A DNA stretch of 64,000 nt, taken from contig OY282608.1 of the NCBI GenBank assembly GCA_958298945.1, positions 60,364,951-60,428,950 of the forward strand, given 5' to 3'. Source of the DNA: Atherix ibis (Eukaryota; Arthropoda; Insecta; Diptera; Athericidae). A model generated the notes under the pieces. It saw nothing but the letters and a program-made list of their open reading frames with translations. It did no database searches and was not told the origin of the DNA. Every line of letters begins with the position of its first letter. Within the stretch, counting starts at the first letter, position 1. The position numbers were made by a program, and so were the translations under genes. Shown one piece after another: positions 42,815-55,199 of the stretch.

Positions 42815-44950
42815 TGGTGGCTTGTAGGTTTGTTGGTTTGTTGGCTTGTTGGTTTGTTGGTTTGTTGGTTTGTTAGTTGCTTCTTTTGTTGGTTTGTTGG
42901 TTTGTTGATTTGTTGGTTTGTTGGTTTGTTGGCTTGTTGGTTTGTTGGTTTGTTGGTTTGTTTGTTTGTTGGTTTGTTCGTTTGTTGGCTTGTTGGTTTG
43001 TTCGTTTGTTGGTTTGCTGGTTGTTGGTTTGTTGGTTTGTTGGTTTGTTGGTTTATTGGTTTGTTGGTTTGTTGGTTTGTTGGATTGTTGGATTGTTGGC
43101 TTGTTGGTTTGTTGGTTTGTTGGTTTGTTGGTTTGTTGGTTTGTTGGCTTGTTGGCTTGTTGGCTTGTTGGCTTGTTGGGTTGTTTGTTTGTTGGGTTGT
43201 TTGTTTGTTGGTTTGTTGGTTTGTTGGTTTGTTCGTTTGTTGGTTTGTTGGTTTGTTGGTTTGTTGGTTTATTTGTTTGTTGGTTTGTTGGCTTGTTGGC
43301 TTCTTGGTTTGTTGGCTTGTTGGCTTGTTGGTTTGTTGGTTTGTTGGCTTGTTGGTTTGTTGGTTTGTTGGTTTGTTGGTTTGTTGGTTTGTTGCCTTGT
43401 TGGTTTGTTGGTTTGTTGGTTTGTTCGTTTGTTGGTTTGTTGGTTTGTTGGTTGTTTTGTTGGTTTGTTGGTTTGTTGGTTTGTTGACTTGTTGGTTGAT
43501 TGGTTTGTTGGTTTGTTGGTTTGTTGGTTTGTTGGTTTGTTGGTTTGTTCGTTTGTTGGTTTTTTGGTTTGTTGGCTTATTGGCTTGTTGATTTGTTGGT
43601 TTGTTGGCTTGTTGGTTTGTTGGTTTGTTGGTTTGTTGGTTTGTTGGTTTGTTGGTTTGTTGGTTTGTTGGTTTGTTGGTTTGTTGGTTTGTTGGTTTGT
43701 TTGTTTGTTGGTTTGTTCGTTTGTTGGCTTGTTGGTTTGTTGCCTTGTTGGCTTGTTGGTTTGTTGGTTTATTGGTTTGTTGGTTTGTTGGTTTGTTGGT
43801 TTGTTGGTTTGTTGGTTTGTTCGTTTGTTGGCTTGTTGGTTTGTTGGTTTGTTGGTTTGTTGGTTTGTTGGTTTGTTGGTTTGTTGGTTTGTTGGTCTGC
43901 TGGTTTGTTGGTTTGTTGGCTTGTTGGCTTGTTGGTTTCTTGGTTTGTTGGTTTGTTGGTTTGTTGGTTTGTTGGTTTGTTGGTTTTTTGGTTTGTTGGC
44001 TTGTTGGGTTGTTGATTTGTTTGTTTGTTGGTTTGTTGGGTTGTTGGTTTGTTGGTTTGTTGGCTTGTTGGTTTGTTGGTTTGTTGGTTTGTTGGTTTTT
44101 TGGTTTGTTGGTTTGTTGGTTTGATGGTTTGTTGGTGTGGTGGTTTGTTGGTTTGTTGGTTTGTTGGTTTGTTTGTTTGTTTGTTTGTTCGTTTGTTGGC
44201 TTGTTGGTTTGTTGTCTTGTTGGCTTTTTGGTTTGTTGGTTTATTGGCTTGTCGGTTTGTTGGTTTGTTGGTTTGTTGGTTTTTTGGTTTGTTGGCTTGT
44301 TGGTTTGTTGATTTGTTGATTTGTTGGTTTGTTGGTTTGTTTGTTTGTTGGTTTGTTCGTTTGTTGCATTGTTGGTTTGTTGGTTTTTTGGTTTGTTGGT
44401 TTGTTGGTTTGTTGGTTTGTTGGTCTGCTGGTTTGTTGGTTTATTGGTTTGTTGGCTTGTTGGCTTGTTGGTTTGTTGGTTTGTTGGTTTGTTGGTTTGT
44501 TGGTTTGTTGGCTTGTTGGCTTGCTGGTTTGTTGGTTTGTTGGTTTGTTGGTTTGTTGGTTTTTTGGTTTGTTGGTTTTTTTGTTTGTTGGCTTGTTGGC
44601 TTGTTGGTGTGTTGGTTTGTTGGCTTGTTGGTTTGTTGGTTTATTGGTTTTTTGGTTTGTTGGTTTGTTGGTTTTTTGGTTTGTTGGATTGTTGGTTTGT
44701 TGATTTGTTGGTTTGTTAGTTTGTTGGTTTGGTTGTGTGTTGGTTTATTTGTTTGTTGCTTTGTTGGCTTGTTGGTTTGTTGGTTTGTTGGTTTGTTGGT
44801 TTGTTGGTTTGTTGGTTTGTTGGTTTGTTGGTTTGTTTGTGTGTTTGTTTGTTTGTTTGTTGGCTTGTTGGTTTGTTGGCTTGTTGGCTTGTTGGTTTGT
44901 TGGTTTGTTGGCTTGTTGGTTTGTTGCCTTGTTGGCTTGTTGGTTTGTTG
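42815..44950 (+). repeat. HOR-D copy 2
   Basis: Markers are TTAGTTGCTTC near 42,874 (here CTTCTTTTG instead of CTTCGTTTG), GCTGG at 43,016, GGTTGTTTTG at 43,450 and GGTGTGGTGG at 44,134. The next copy follows in tandem with offsets of 2067, 2067 and 2115 bp. About 43.62 kb is also the approximate left edge of the 6.07 kb duplication. Confidence 0.85.
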
Positions 44951-47040
44951 GTTTATTGGTTTGTTGGTTTGTTGATTTGTTGGTTTGTTGGTTTGTTGGC
45001 TTGTTGGTTTGTTGGTTTGTTGGTTTGTTTGTTTGTTGGTTTGTTCGTTTGTTGGCTTGTTGGTTTGTTCGTTTGTTGGTTTGCTGGTTGTTGGTTTGTT
45101 GGTTTGTTGGTTTGTTGGTTTATTGGTTTGTTGGTTTGTTGGTTTGTTGGCTTGTTGGATTGTTGGCTTGTTGGTTTGTTGGTTTGTTGGTTTGTTGGTT
45201 TGTTGGTTTGTTGGCTTGTTGGCTTGTTGGCTTGTTGGGTTGTTTGTTTGTTGGGTTGTTTGTTTGTTGGTTTGTTGGTTTGTTGGTTTGTTCGTTTGTT
45301 GGTTTGTTGGTTTGTTGGTTTGTTGGTTTATTTGTTTGTTGGTTTGTTGGCTTGTTGGCTTATTGGTTTGTTGGCTTGTTGGCTTGTTGGTTTGTTGGTT
45401 TGTTGGCTTGTTGGTTTGTTGGTTTGTTGGTTTGTTGGTTTGTTGGTTTGTTGCCTTGTTGGTTTGTTGGTTTGTTGGTTTGTTGGTTTGTTCGTTTGTT
45501 GGTTTGTTGGTTTGTTGGTTGTTTTGTTGGTTTGTTGGTTTGTTGGTTTGTTGGTTTGTTGACTTGTTGGTTGATTGGTTTGTTGGTTTGTTGGTTTGTT
45601 GGTTTGTTGGTTTGTTGGTTTGTTCGTTTGTTGGTTTTTTGGTTTGTTGGCTTATTGGCTTGTTGATTTGTTGGTTTGTTGGCTTGTTGGTTTGTTGGTT
45701 TGTTGGTTTGTTGGTTTGTTGGTTTGTTGGTTTGTTGGTTTGTTGGTTTGTTGGTTTGTTGGTTTGTTGGTTTGTTTGTTTGTTGGTTTGTTCGTTTGTT
45801 GGCTTGTTGGTTTGTTGCCTTGTTGGCTTGTTGGTTTTTTGGTTTATTGGTTTGTTGGTTTGTTGGTTTGTTGGTTTGTTGGTTTGTTGGTTTGTTGGTT
45901 TGTTCGTTTGTTGGCTTGTTGGTTTGTTGGTTTGTTGGTTTGTTGGTTTGTTGGTTTGTTGGTTTGTTGGTTTGTTGGTCTGCTGGTTTGTTGGTTTGTT
46001 GGCTTGTTGGCTTGTTGGTTTGTTGGTTTGTTGGTTTGTTGGTTTGTTGGTTTGTTGGTTTGTTGGTTTTTTGGTTTGTTGGCTTGTTGGGTTGTTGATT
46101 TGTTTGTTTGTTGGTTTGTTGGGTTGTTGGTTTGTTGGTTTGTTGGCTTGTTGGTTTGTTGGTTTGTTGGTTTGTTGGTTTGTTGGTTTGTTGGTTTGTT
46201 GGTTTGTTGGTTTTTTGGTTTGTTGGTTTGTTGGTTTGATGGTTTGTTGGTGTGGTGGTTTGTTGGTTTGTTGGTTTGTTGGTTTGTTTGTTTGTTTGTT
46301 TGTTCGTTTGTTGGCTTGTTGGTTTGTTGTCTTGTTGGCTTGTTGGTTTGTTGGTTTATTGGCTTGTCGGTTTGTTGGTTTGTTGGTTTGTTGGTTTTTT
46401 GGTTTGTTGGCTTGTTGGTTTGTTGATTTGTTGATTTGTTGGTTTGTTGGTTTGTTTGTTTGTTGGTTTGTTCGTTTGTTGCATTGTTGGTTTGTTGGTT
46501 TTTTGGTTTGTTGGTTTGTTGGTTTGTTGGTTTGTTGGTCTGCTGGTTTGTTGGTTTATTGGTTTGTTGGCTTGTTGGCTTGTTGGTTTGTTGGTTTGTT
46601 GGTTTGTTGGTTTGTTGGTTTGTTGGTTTGTTGGCTTGTTGGCTTGCTGGTTTGTTGGTTTGTTGGTTTGTTGGTTTGTTGGTTTTTTGGTTTGTTGGTT
46701 TTTTTGTTTGTTGGCTTGTTGGCTTGTTGGTGTGTTGGTTTGTTGGCTTGTTGGTTTGTTGGTTTATTGGTTTGTTGGTTTGTTGGTTTGTTGGTTTTTT
46801 GGTTTGTTGGATTGTTGGTTTGTTGATTTGTTGGTTTGTTAGTTTGTTGGTTTGGTTGTGTGTTGGTTTATTTGTTTGTTGCTTTGTTGGCTTGTTGTTT
46901 TGTTGGTTTGTTGGTTTGTTGGTTTGTTGGTTTGTTGGTTTGTTGGTTTGTTGGTTTGTTTGTGTGTTTGTTTGTTTGTTTGTTGGCTTGTTGGTTTGTT
47001 GGCTTGTTGGCTTGTTGGTTTGTTGGTTTGTTGGCTTGTT
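44951..47040 (+). repeat. HOR-D copy 3
   Basis: This is the tandem neighbour of copy 2, with GCTGG at 45,083, GGTTGTTTTG at 45,517 and GGTGTGGTGG at 46,249. A private GGTTTTTTGGTTTATT pair near 45,834 is shared with the copy 6.07 kb to the right (near 51,906), showing that these two are sisters. Confidence 0.85.
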
Positions 47041-48600
47041 GATTTGTTGGTTTGTTGGTTTGTTGGTCTGTTGGTTTGTTGGTTTTTTGGTTTGTTGGCT
47101 TGTTGGTTTGTTGATTTGTTGGTTTGTTGGTTTGTTGGTTTGTTGGTTTGTTGGTTTGTTCGTTTGTTGGTTTGTTGGTTTGTTGGTTTGCTGGTTTGTT
47201 GGTTTGTTGGTTTGTTGGCTTGTTGCTTGTTGGTTTGTTGGTTTGTTGGTTTGTTGGTTTGTTGGCTTGTTGGCTTGCTGGTTTGTTGGTTTGTTGGCTT
47301 GTTTTTTTGTTGGTATATTTGTTTGTTGGTTTGTTAGTTTGTTGGTTTGTTGGCTTGTTGGTTTGCTGGTTTGTTGGCTCGTTGGTTTGTTGGTCTGTTG
47401 GTCTGTTGGTTTGTTGGTTTGTTGGTTTTTTGGTTTGTGGGTTTGTTGGTTTTTTGGTTTGTTGGCTTGTTGACTTGTTGGTTTGTTGGTTTGTTGGCTT
47501 GTTGAATTGTTGGTTTGTTGGTTTGTTGGTTTGTTGGTTTGTTGGTTTGTTGGTTTGTTGGTTTTTTTGTTTGTATGTTTGTTCGTTTGTTGGCTTGTTG
47601 GTTTGTTGGCTTCTTGGCTTGTTGGTTTGTTGGTTTGTTGGCTTGTTGGTTTGTTGGTTTGTTGGTTTGTTAGTTTGTTGGTTTGTTGGTTTTTTGGTTT
47701 GTTTTCTTGTTGGTTAGTTGATTTGTTGGTTTGTTAGTTTGTTGGTTTGTTTGTTTGTTGTTTGTTCGTTTGTTGGCTTGTTTATTTGTTGTTTTTTTGG
47801 TTTGTTGATTTGTTGGTTTGATGGTTTGTTTCTTTGTTGGTTTGTTGGTTTGCTGGTTGGTTGGCTTGTTGATTTGTTGGTTTGTTGGTTTTTTGGTTTG
47901 TTGATTTGTTGGTTTGTTGGTTTGTTGGTTTGTTGGTTTGTTGGCTTGTTGGTTTGTTGGTTTGTTGGTTTGTTAGTTTGTTGGCTTGTTGGCTTGTTGG
48001 CTTGTTAGTTTGTTGGTTTTTTGGTTTGTTGGTTTGTTGGTTTGTTGGTTTGTTGGTTTGTTGGTTTTTTGGTTTGTTTTCTTGTTGGTTTGTTGATTTG
48101 TTGGTTTGTTAGTTTGTTGGTTTGTTTGTGTGTTGGTTTGTTCGTTTGTTGGCTTGTTTGTTTTTTGGTTTTTTGGTTTGTTGATTTGTTGGTTTGTTGG
48201 TTTGTTGGTTTGTTGGTTTGTTGGTTTGTTGGCTTGTTGGCTTGTTGGTTTGTTGGTTTTTTGGTTTGTTGGTTTGTTGGTTTGTTGGTTTGTTGGTTTG
48301 TTGGTTGTTTGGTTTGTTTTCTTGTTGTTTTGTTGATTTGTTGGTTTGTTAGTTTGTTGGCTTGTTTGTTTGTTGGTTTTTTGGTTTGTTGATTTGTTGG
48401 TTTGTTGGTTGGTTGGTTAGTTAGCTTGTTGGTTTGTTGGTTTTTTGGTTAGTTGATTTGTTGGTTTGTTGGCTTGTTGGTTTAATGGTTTGTTGGTTTG
48501 TTGGTTTGTTGGTTTGTTGGTTTGTTTGTTTGTTGGTTTGTTCGTTTGTTGGCTTGTTGGTTTGTTGGCTTGTTGGCTTGTTGGTTTGTTGGTTTATTGG
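47041..48600 (+). repeat. HOR-E copy 4 (subfamily 2)
   Basis: GAATT lies at 47,504 and TTAATGG at 48,482. The spacing is 978 bp, 32 bp (four units) shorter than the 1010 bp of copies 1-3, so this copy and the one at 53.12 kb form a subfamily. The TTTGTTTG run after TTAATTTG in copies 1-3 is replaced here by consensus units ahead of GGTTTTTTTG near 47,562. Confidence 0.85.
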
Positions 48601-49199
48601 TTTGTTGGTTTGTTGGTTTGTTGGTTTGTTGGTTTGTTGGTTTGTTTGTTTGTTTGTTTGTTTGTTTGTTTGTTGGTTTGTTCGTTTGTTGGCTTGTTGG
48701 TTTGTTGGTTTTTTGTTTTATTGGTTTGTTGGTTTGTTGGTTTGTTGGTTTGTTAGTTTGTTGGTCTGCTGGTTTGTTGGTTTGTTGGTTTGTTGGTTTG
48801 TTGGCTTGTTGGCTTGTTGGTTTGTTGGTTTGTTGGTTTGTTGGTTTGTTGGTTTGTTGGTTTTTGGGTTTGTTGGCTTGTTGGTTTGTTGATTTGTTTG
48901 TTTGTTGGTTTGTTGGGTTGTTGGTTTGTTGGTTTGTTGGATTGTTGGTTTGTTGGTTTGTTGGTTTGTTGGTTTGTTGGTTTGTTAGTTTGTTGGTTTG
49001 TTGGTTTGTTGGTTTGTTGGTTTGTTGGTTTGTTGGTTTGTTGGTTTGTTGGTTTGTTGGCTTGTTGGCTTGTTGGTTTGTTGGCTTGTTGGTTTGTTGG
49101 TTTGTTGGTTTCTTGGTTTGTTGGTTTGTTGGTTTGTTGGTTTTTTGGTTTGCTGGCTTGTTGGTTTGTTGGTTTGATGGTTTGTTGGTGTGTTGGTTT
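48601..49199 (+). repeat. G-related block with (TTTG)8 run
   Basis: This block is related to duplication G (GGTTTTTGGG with GGG at 48,866, GGTCTGCT near 48,766), but the TTGTGTT unit is replaced by TTGGGTTG. It contains a pure TTTG run at about 48,641-48,673. It matches 54.67-55.2 kb, where an 88-bp (11-unit) stretch is missing. Confidence 0.78.
48641..48673 (+). repeat. TTTG microsatellite run inside the octamer array
   Basis: About eight consecutive TTTG tetramers replace the octamer here. TTTG is half of the octamer variant TGTTTGTT, so the run is equivalent to successive units with G1 changed to T. A counterpart lies at about 54,714-54,747. Confidence 0.8.
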
Positions 49200-51040
49200 G
49201 TTGGTTTGTTGGTTTGTTGGTTTGTTGCCTTGTTGGTTTGTTGGTTTGTTGGTTTGTTCGTTTGTTGGTTTGTTGGTTTGTTGGTTGTTTTGTTGGTTTG
49301 TTGGTTTGTTGGTTTGTTGGTTTGTTGGTTTGTTGGTTTGTTGGTTTGTTGGTTTGTTTGTTTGTTGGTTTGTTCGTTTGTTGGCTTGTTGGTTTGTTGC
49401 CTTGTTGGCTTGTTGGTTTGTTGGTTTATTGGTTTGTTGGTTTGTTGGTTTGTTGGTTTGTTGGTTTGTTGGTTTGTTCGTTTGTTGGCTTGTTGGTTTG
49501 TTGGTTTGTTGGTTTGTTGGTTTGTTGGTTTGTTGGTTTGTTGGTTTGTTGGTCTGCTGGTTTGTTGGTTTGTTGGCTTGTTGGCTTGTTGGTTTCTTGG
49601 TTTGTTGGTTTGTTGGTTTGTTGGTTTGTTGGTTTGTTGGTTTTTTGGTTTGTTGGCTTGTTGGGTTGTTGATTTGTTTGTTTGTTGGTTTGTTGGTTTG
49701 TTGGTTTGTTGGTTTGTTGGTTTGTTGGTTTGTTGGTTTGTTGGTTTGTTGGTTTGTTGGTTTGTTGGTTTGTTTGTTTGTTGGTTTGTTCGTTTGTTGG
49801 CTTGTTGGTTTGTTGCCTTGTTGGCTTGTTGGTTTGTTGGTTTATTGGTTTGTTGGTTTGTTGGTTTGTTGGTTTGTTGGTTTGTTGGTTTGTTCGTTTG
49901 TTGGCTTGTTGGTTTGTTGGTTTGTTGGTTTGTTGGTTTGTTGGTTTGTTGGTTTGTTGGTTTGTTGGTCTGCTGGTTTGTTGGTTTGTTGGCTTGTTGG
50001 CTTGTTGGTTTCTTGGTTTGTTGGTTTGTTGGTTTGTTGGTTTGTTGGTTTGTTGGTTTTTTGGTTTGTTGGCTTGTTGGGTTGTTGATTTGTTTGTTTG
50101 TTGGTTTGTTGGGTTGTTGGTTTGTTGGTTTGTTGGCTTGTTGGTTTGTTGGTTTGTTGGTTTGTTGGTTTTTTGGTTTGTTGGTTTGTTGGTTTGATGG
50201 TTTGTTGGTGTGGTGGTTTGTTGGTTTGTTGGTTTGTTGGTTTGTTTGTTTGTTTGTTTGTTCGTTTGTTGGCTTGTTGGTTTGTTGTCTTGTTGGCTTG
50301 TTGGTTTGTTGGTTTATTGGCTTGTCGGTTTGTTGGTTTGTTGGTTTGTTGGTTTTTTGGTTTGTTGGCTTGTTGGTTTGTTGATTTGTTGATTTGTTGG
50401 TTTGTTGGTTTGTTTGTTTGTTGGTTTGTTCGTTTGTTGCATTGTTGGTTTGTTGGTTTTTTGGTTTGTTGGTTTGTTGGTTTGTTGGTTTGTTGGTCTG
50501 CTGGTTTGTTGGTTTATTGGTTTGTTGGCTTGTTGGCTTGTTGGTTTGTTGGTTTGTTGGTTTGTTGGTTTGTTGGTTTGTTGGCTTGTTGGCTTGCTGG
50601 TTTGTTGGTTTGTTGGTTTGTTGGTTTGTTGGTTTTTTGGTTTGTTGGTTTTTTTGTTTGTTGGCTTGTTGGCTTGTTGGTGTGTTGGTTTGTTGGCTTG
50701 TTGGTTTGTTGGTTTATTGGTTTTTTGGTTTGTTGGTTTGTTGGTTTTTTGGTTTGTTGGATTGTTGGTTTGTTGATTTGTTGGTTTGTTAGTTTGTTGG
50801 TTTGGTTGTGTGTTGGTTTATTTGTTTGTTGCTTTGTTGGCTTGTTGGTTTGTTGGTTTGTTGGTTTGTTGGTTTGTTGGTTTGTTGGTTTGTTGGTTTG
50901 TTGGTTTGTTTGTGTGTTTGTTTGTTTGTTTGTTGGCTTGTTGGTTTGTTGGCTTGTTGGCTTGTTGGTTTGTTGGTTTGTTGGCTTGTTGATTTGTTGG
51001 TTTGTTGGTTTGTTGGTCTGTTGGTTTGTTGGTTTGTTGG
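49200..51040 (+). repeat. HOR-D copy 4 (left-truncated)
   Basis: This copy lacks the TTAGTTGCTTCG start. It has GGTTGTTTTG at 49,283 and GGTGTGGTGG at 50,207. From about 49.70 kb it matches HOR-D copy 2 from 43.62 kb with an offset of 6073 bp. The 49.20-49.69 kb part is an additional partial duplication. Confidence 0.82.
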
Positions 51041-53120
51041 TTTGTTGATTTGTTGGTTTGTTGGTTTGTTGGCTTGTTGGTTTGTTGGTTTGTTGGTTTG
51101 TTTGTTTGTTGGTTTGTTCGTTTGTTGGCTTGTTGGTTTGTTCGTTTGTTGGTTTGCTGGTTGTTGGTTTGTTGGTTTGTTGGTTTGTTGGTTTATTGGT
51201 TTGTTGGTTTGTTGGTTTGTTGGCTTGTTGGATTGTTGGCTTGTTGGTTTGTTGGTTTGTTGGTTTGTTGGTTTGTTGGTTTGTTGGCTTGTTGGCTTGT
51301 TGGCTTGTTGGGTTGTTTGTTTGTTGGGTTGTTTGTTTGTTGGTTTGTTCGTTTGTTGGTTTGTTCGTTTGTTGGTTTGTTGGTTTGTTGGTTTGTTGGT
51401 TTATTTGTTTGTTGGTTTGTTGGCTTGTTGGCTTATTGGTTTGTTGGCTTGTTGGCTTGTTGGTTTGTTGGTTTGTTGGCTTGTTGGTTTGTTGGTTTGT
51501 TGGTTTGTTGGTTTGTTGGTTTGTTGCCTTGTTGGTTTGTTGGTTTGTTGGTTTGTTCGTTTGTTGGTTTGTTGGTTTGTTGGTTGTTTTGTTGGTTTGT
51601 TGGTTTGTTGGTTTGTTGGTTTGTTGACTTGTTGGTTGATTGGTTTGTTGGTTTGTTGGTTTGTTGGTTTGTTGGTTTGTTGGTTTGTTCGTTTGTTGGT
51701 TTTTTGGTTTGTTGGCTTATTGGCTTGTTGATTTGTTGGTTTGTTGGCTTGTTGGTTTGTTGGTTTGTTGGTTTGTTGGTTTGTTGGTTTGTTGGTTTGT
51801 TGGTTTGTTGGTTTGTTGGTTTGTTGGTTTGTTGGTTTGTTGGTTTGTTTGTTTGTTGGTTTGTTCGTTTGTTGGCTTGTTGGTTTGTTGCCTTGTTGGC
51901 TTGTTGGTTTTTTGGTTTATTGGTTTGTTGGTTTGTTGGTTTGTTGGTTTGTTGGTTTGTTGGTTTGTTGGTTTGTTCGTTTGTTGGCTTGTTGGTTTGT
52001 TGGTTTGTTGGTTTGTTGGTTTGTTGGTTTGTTGGTTTGTTGGTTTGTTGGTCTGCTGGTTTGTTGGTTTGTTGGCTTGTTGGCTTGTTGGTTTGTTGGT
52101 TTGTTGGTTTGTTGGTTTGTTGGTTTGTTGGTTTGTTGGTTTTTTGGTTTGTTGGCTTGTTGGGTTGTTGATTTGTTTGTTTGTTGGTTTGTTGGGTTGT
52201 TGGTTTGTTGGTTTGTTGGCTTGTTGGTTTGTTGGTTTGTTGGTTTGTTGGTTTGTTGGTTTGTTGGTTTGTTGGTTTGTTGGTTTGTTGGTTTTTTGGT
52301 TTGTTGGTTTGTTGGTTTGATGGTTTGTTGGTGTGGTGGTTTGTTGGTTTGTTGGTTTGTTGGTTTGTTTGTTTGTTTGTTTGTTCGTTTGTTGGCTTGT
52401 TGGTTTGTTGTCTTGTTGGCTTGTTGGTTTGTTGGTTTATTGGCTTGTCGGTTTGTTGGTTTGTTGGTTTGTTGGTTTTTTGGTTTGTTGGCTTGTTGGT
52501 TTGTTGATTTGTTGATTTGTTGGTTTGTTGGTTTGTTTGTTTGTTGGTTTGTTCGTTTGTTGCATTGTTGGTTTGTTGGTTTTTTGGTTTGTTGGTTTGT
52601 TGGTTTGTTGGTTTGTTGGTCTGCTGGTTTGTTGGTTTATTGGTTTGTTGGCTTGTTGGCTTGTTGGTTTGTTGGTTTGTTGGTTTGTTGGTTTGTTGGT
52701 TTGTTGGTTTGTTGGCTTGTTGGCTTGCGGGTTTGTTGGTTTGTTGGTTTGTTGGTTTGTTGGTTTTTTGGTTTGTTGGTTTTTTTGTTTGTTGGCTTGT
52801 TGGCTTGTTGGTGTGTTGGTTTGTTGGCTTGTTGGTTTGTTGGTTTATTGGTTTGTTGGTTTGTTGGTTTGTTGGTTTTTTGGTTTGTTGGATTGTTGGT
52901 TTGTTGATTTGTTGGTTTGTTAGTTTGTTGGTTTGGTTGTGTGTTGGTTTATTTGTTTGTTGCTTTGTTGGCTTGTTGTTTTGTTGGTTTGTTGGTTTGT
53001 TGGTTTGTTGGTTTGTTGGTTTGTTGGTTTGTTGGTTTGTTTGTGTGTTTGTTTGTTTGTTTGTTGGCTTGTTGGTTTGTTGGCTTGTTGGCTTGTTGGT
53101 TTGTTGGTTTGTTGGCTTGT
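51041..53120 (+). repeat. HOR-D copy 5
   Basis: GCTGG at 51,156, GGTTGTTTTG at 51,582 and GGTGTGGTGG at 52,330. It is offset 6065-6081 bp from copy 3. A private GGCTTGCGGG near 52,725 replaces GGCTTGCTGG. Confidence 0.85.
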
Positions 53121-54670
53121 TGATTTGTTGGTTTGTTGGTTTGTTGGTCTGTTGGTTTGTTGGTTTTTTGGTTTGTTGGCTTGTTGGTTTGTTGATTTGT
53201 TGGTTTGTTGGTTTGTTGGTTTGTTGGTTTGTTCGTTTGTTGGTTTGTTGGTTTGTTGGTTTGCTGGTTTGTTGGTTTGTTGGTTTGTTGGCTTGTTGCT
53301 TGTTGGTTTGTTGGTTTGTTGGTTTGTTGGTTTGTTGGCTTGTTGGCTTGCTGGTTTGTTGGTTTGTTGGCTTGTTTTTTTGTTGGTATATTTGTTTGTT
53401 GGTTTGTTAGTTTGTTGGTTTGTTGGCTTGTTGGTTTGCTGGTTTGTTGGCTCGTTGGTTTGTTGGTCTGTTGGTCTGTTGGTTTGTTGGTTTGTTGGTT
53501 TTTTGGTTTGTGGGTTTGTTGGTTTTTTGGTTTGTTGGCTTGTTGACATGTTGGTTTGTTGGTTTGTTGGCTTGTTGAATTGTTGGTTTGTTGGTTTGTT
53601 GGTTTGTTGGTTTGTTGGTTTGTTGGTTTGTTGGTTTTTTTGTTTGTATGTTTGTTCGTTTGTTGGCTTGTTGGTTTGTTGGCTTCTTGGCTTGTTGGTT
53701 TGTTGGTTTGTTGGCTTGTTGGTTTGTTGGTTTGTTGGTTTGTTAGTTTGTTGGTTTGTTGGTTTTTTGGTTTGTTTTCTTGTTGGTTTGTTGATTTGTT
53801 GGTTTGTTAGTTTGTTGGTTTGTTTGTTTGTTGTTTGTTCGTTTGTTGGCTTGTTTATTTGTTGTTTTTTTGGTTTGTTGATTTGTTGGTTTGATGGTTT
53901 GTTTCTTTGTTGGTTTGTTGGTTTGCTGGTTGGTTGGCTTGTTGATTTGTTGGTTTGTTGGTTTTTTGGTTTGTTGATTTGTTGGTTTGTTGGTTTGTTG
54001 GTTTGTTGGTTTGTTGGCTTGTTGGTTTGTTGGTTTGTTGGTTTGTTAGTTTGTTGGCTTGTTGGCTTGTTGGCTTGTTGGTTTGTTGGTTTTTTGGTTT
54101 GTTGGTTTGTTGGTTTGTTGGTTTGTTGGTTTGTTGGTTTTTTGGTTTGTTTTCTTGTTGGTTTGTTGATTTGTTGGTTTGTTAGTTTGTTGGTTTGTTT
54201 GTGTGTTGGTTTGTTCGTTTGTTGGCTTGTTTGTTTTTTGGTTTTTTGGTTTGTTGATTTGTTGGTTTGTTGGTTTGTTGGTTTGTTGGTTTGTTGGTTT
54301 GTTGGCTTGTTGGCTTGTTGGTTTGTTGGTTTTTTGGTTTGTTGGTTTGTTGGTTTGTTGGTTTGTTGGTTTGTTGGTTGTTTGGTTTGTTTTCTTGTTG
54401 TTTTGTTGATTTGTTGGTTTGTTAGTTTGTTGGCTTGTTTGTTTGTTGGTTTTTTGGTTTGTTGATTTGTTGGTTTGTTGGTTGGTTGGTTAGTTAGCTT
54501 GTTGGTTTGTTGGTTTTTTGGTTAGTTGATTTGTTGGTTTGTTGGCTTGTTGGTTTAATGGTTTGTTGGTTTGTTGGTTTGTTGGTTTGTTGGTTTGTTT
54601 GTTTGTTGGTTTGTTCGTTTGTTGGCTTGTTGGTTTGTTGGCTTGTTGGCTTGTTGGTTTGTTGGTTTAT
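53121..54670 (+). repeat. HOR-E copy 5 (subfamily 2)
   Basis: GAATT at 53,577 and TTAATGG at 54,555, both exactly 6073 bp from copy 4. Few differences are visible, for example GACATGTTGG near 53,543 against GACTTGTTGG in copy 4, and GGTTTGTTGATTTG against GGTTAGTTGATTTG near 53,785. Confidence 0.87.
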
Positions 54671-55199
54671 TGGTTTGTTGGTTTGTTGGTTTGTTGGTTT
54701 GTTGGTTTGTTGGTTTGTTTGTTTGTTTGTTTGTTTGTTTGTTTGTTGGTTTGTTCGTTTGTTGGCTTGTTGGTTTGTTGGTTTTTTGTTTTATTGGTTT
54801 GTTGGTTTGTTGGTTTGTTGGTTTGTTAGTTTGTTGGTCTGCTGGTTTGTTGGTTTGTTGGTTTGTTGGTTTGTTGGCTTGTTGGCTTGTTGGTTTGTTG
54901 GTTTGTTGGTTTGTTGGTTTGTTGGTTTTTGGGTTTGTTGGCTTGTTGGTTTGTTGATTTGTTTGTTTGTTGGTTTGTTGGTTTGTTGGTTTGTTGGTTT
55001 GTTGGTTTGTTGGTTTGTTGGTTTGTTGGTTTGTTGGCTTGTTGGCTTGTTGGTTTGTTGGCTTGTTGGTTTGTTGGTTTGTTGGTTTCTTGGTTTGTTG
55101 GTTTGTTGGTTTGTTGGTTTTTTGGTTTGCTGGCTTGTTGGTTTGTTGGTTTGATGGTTTGTTGGTGTGTTGGTTTGTTGGTTTGTTGGTTTGTTGGTT
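54671..55199 (+). repeat. G-related block, second copy
   Basis: This is the counterpart of 48.60-49.20 kb. The TTTG run lies at about 54,714-54,747, GGTTTTTGGG (GGG) at 54,931 and GGTTTGCTGGC (GCTGG) at 55,129. The offset falls from 6065 to 5977 bp across the loss of 88 bp. Confidence 0.78.
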
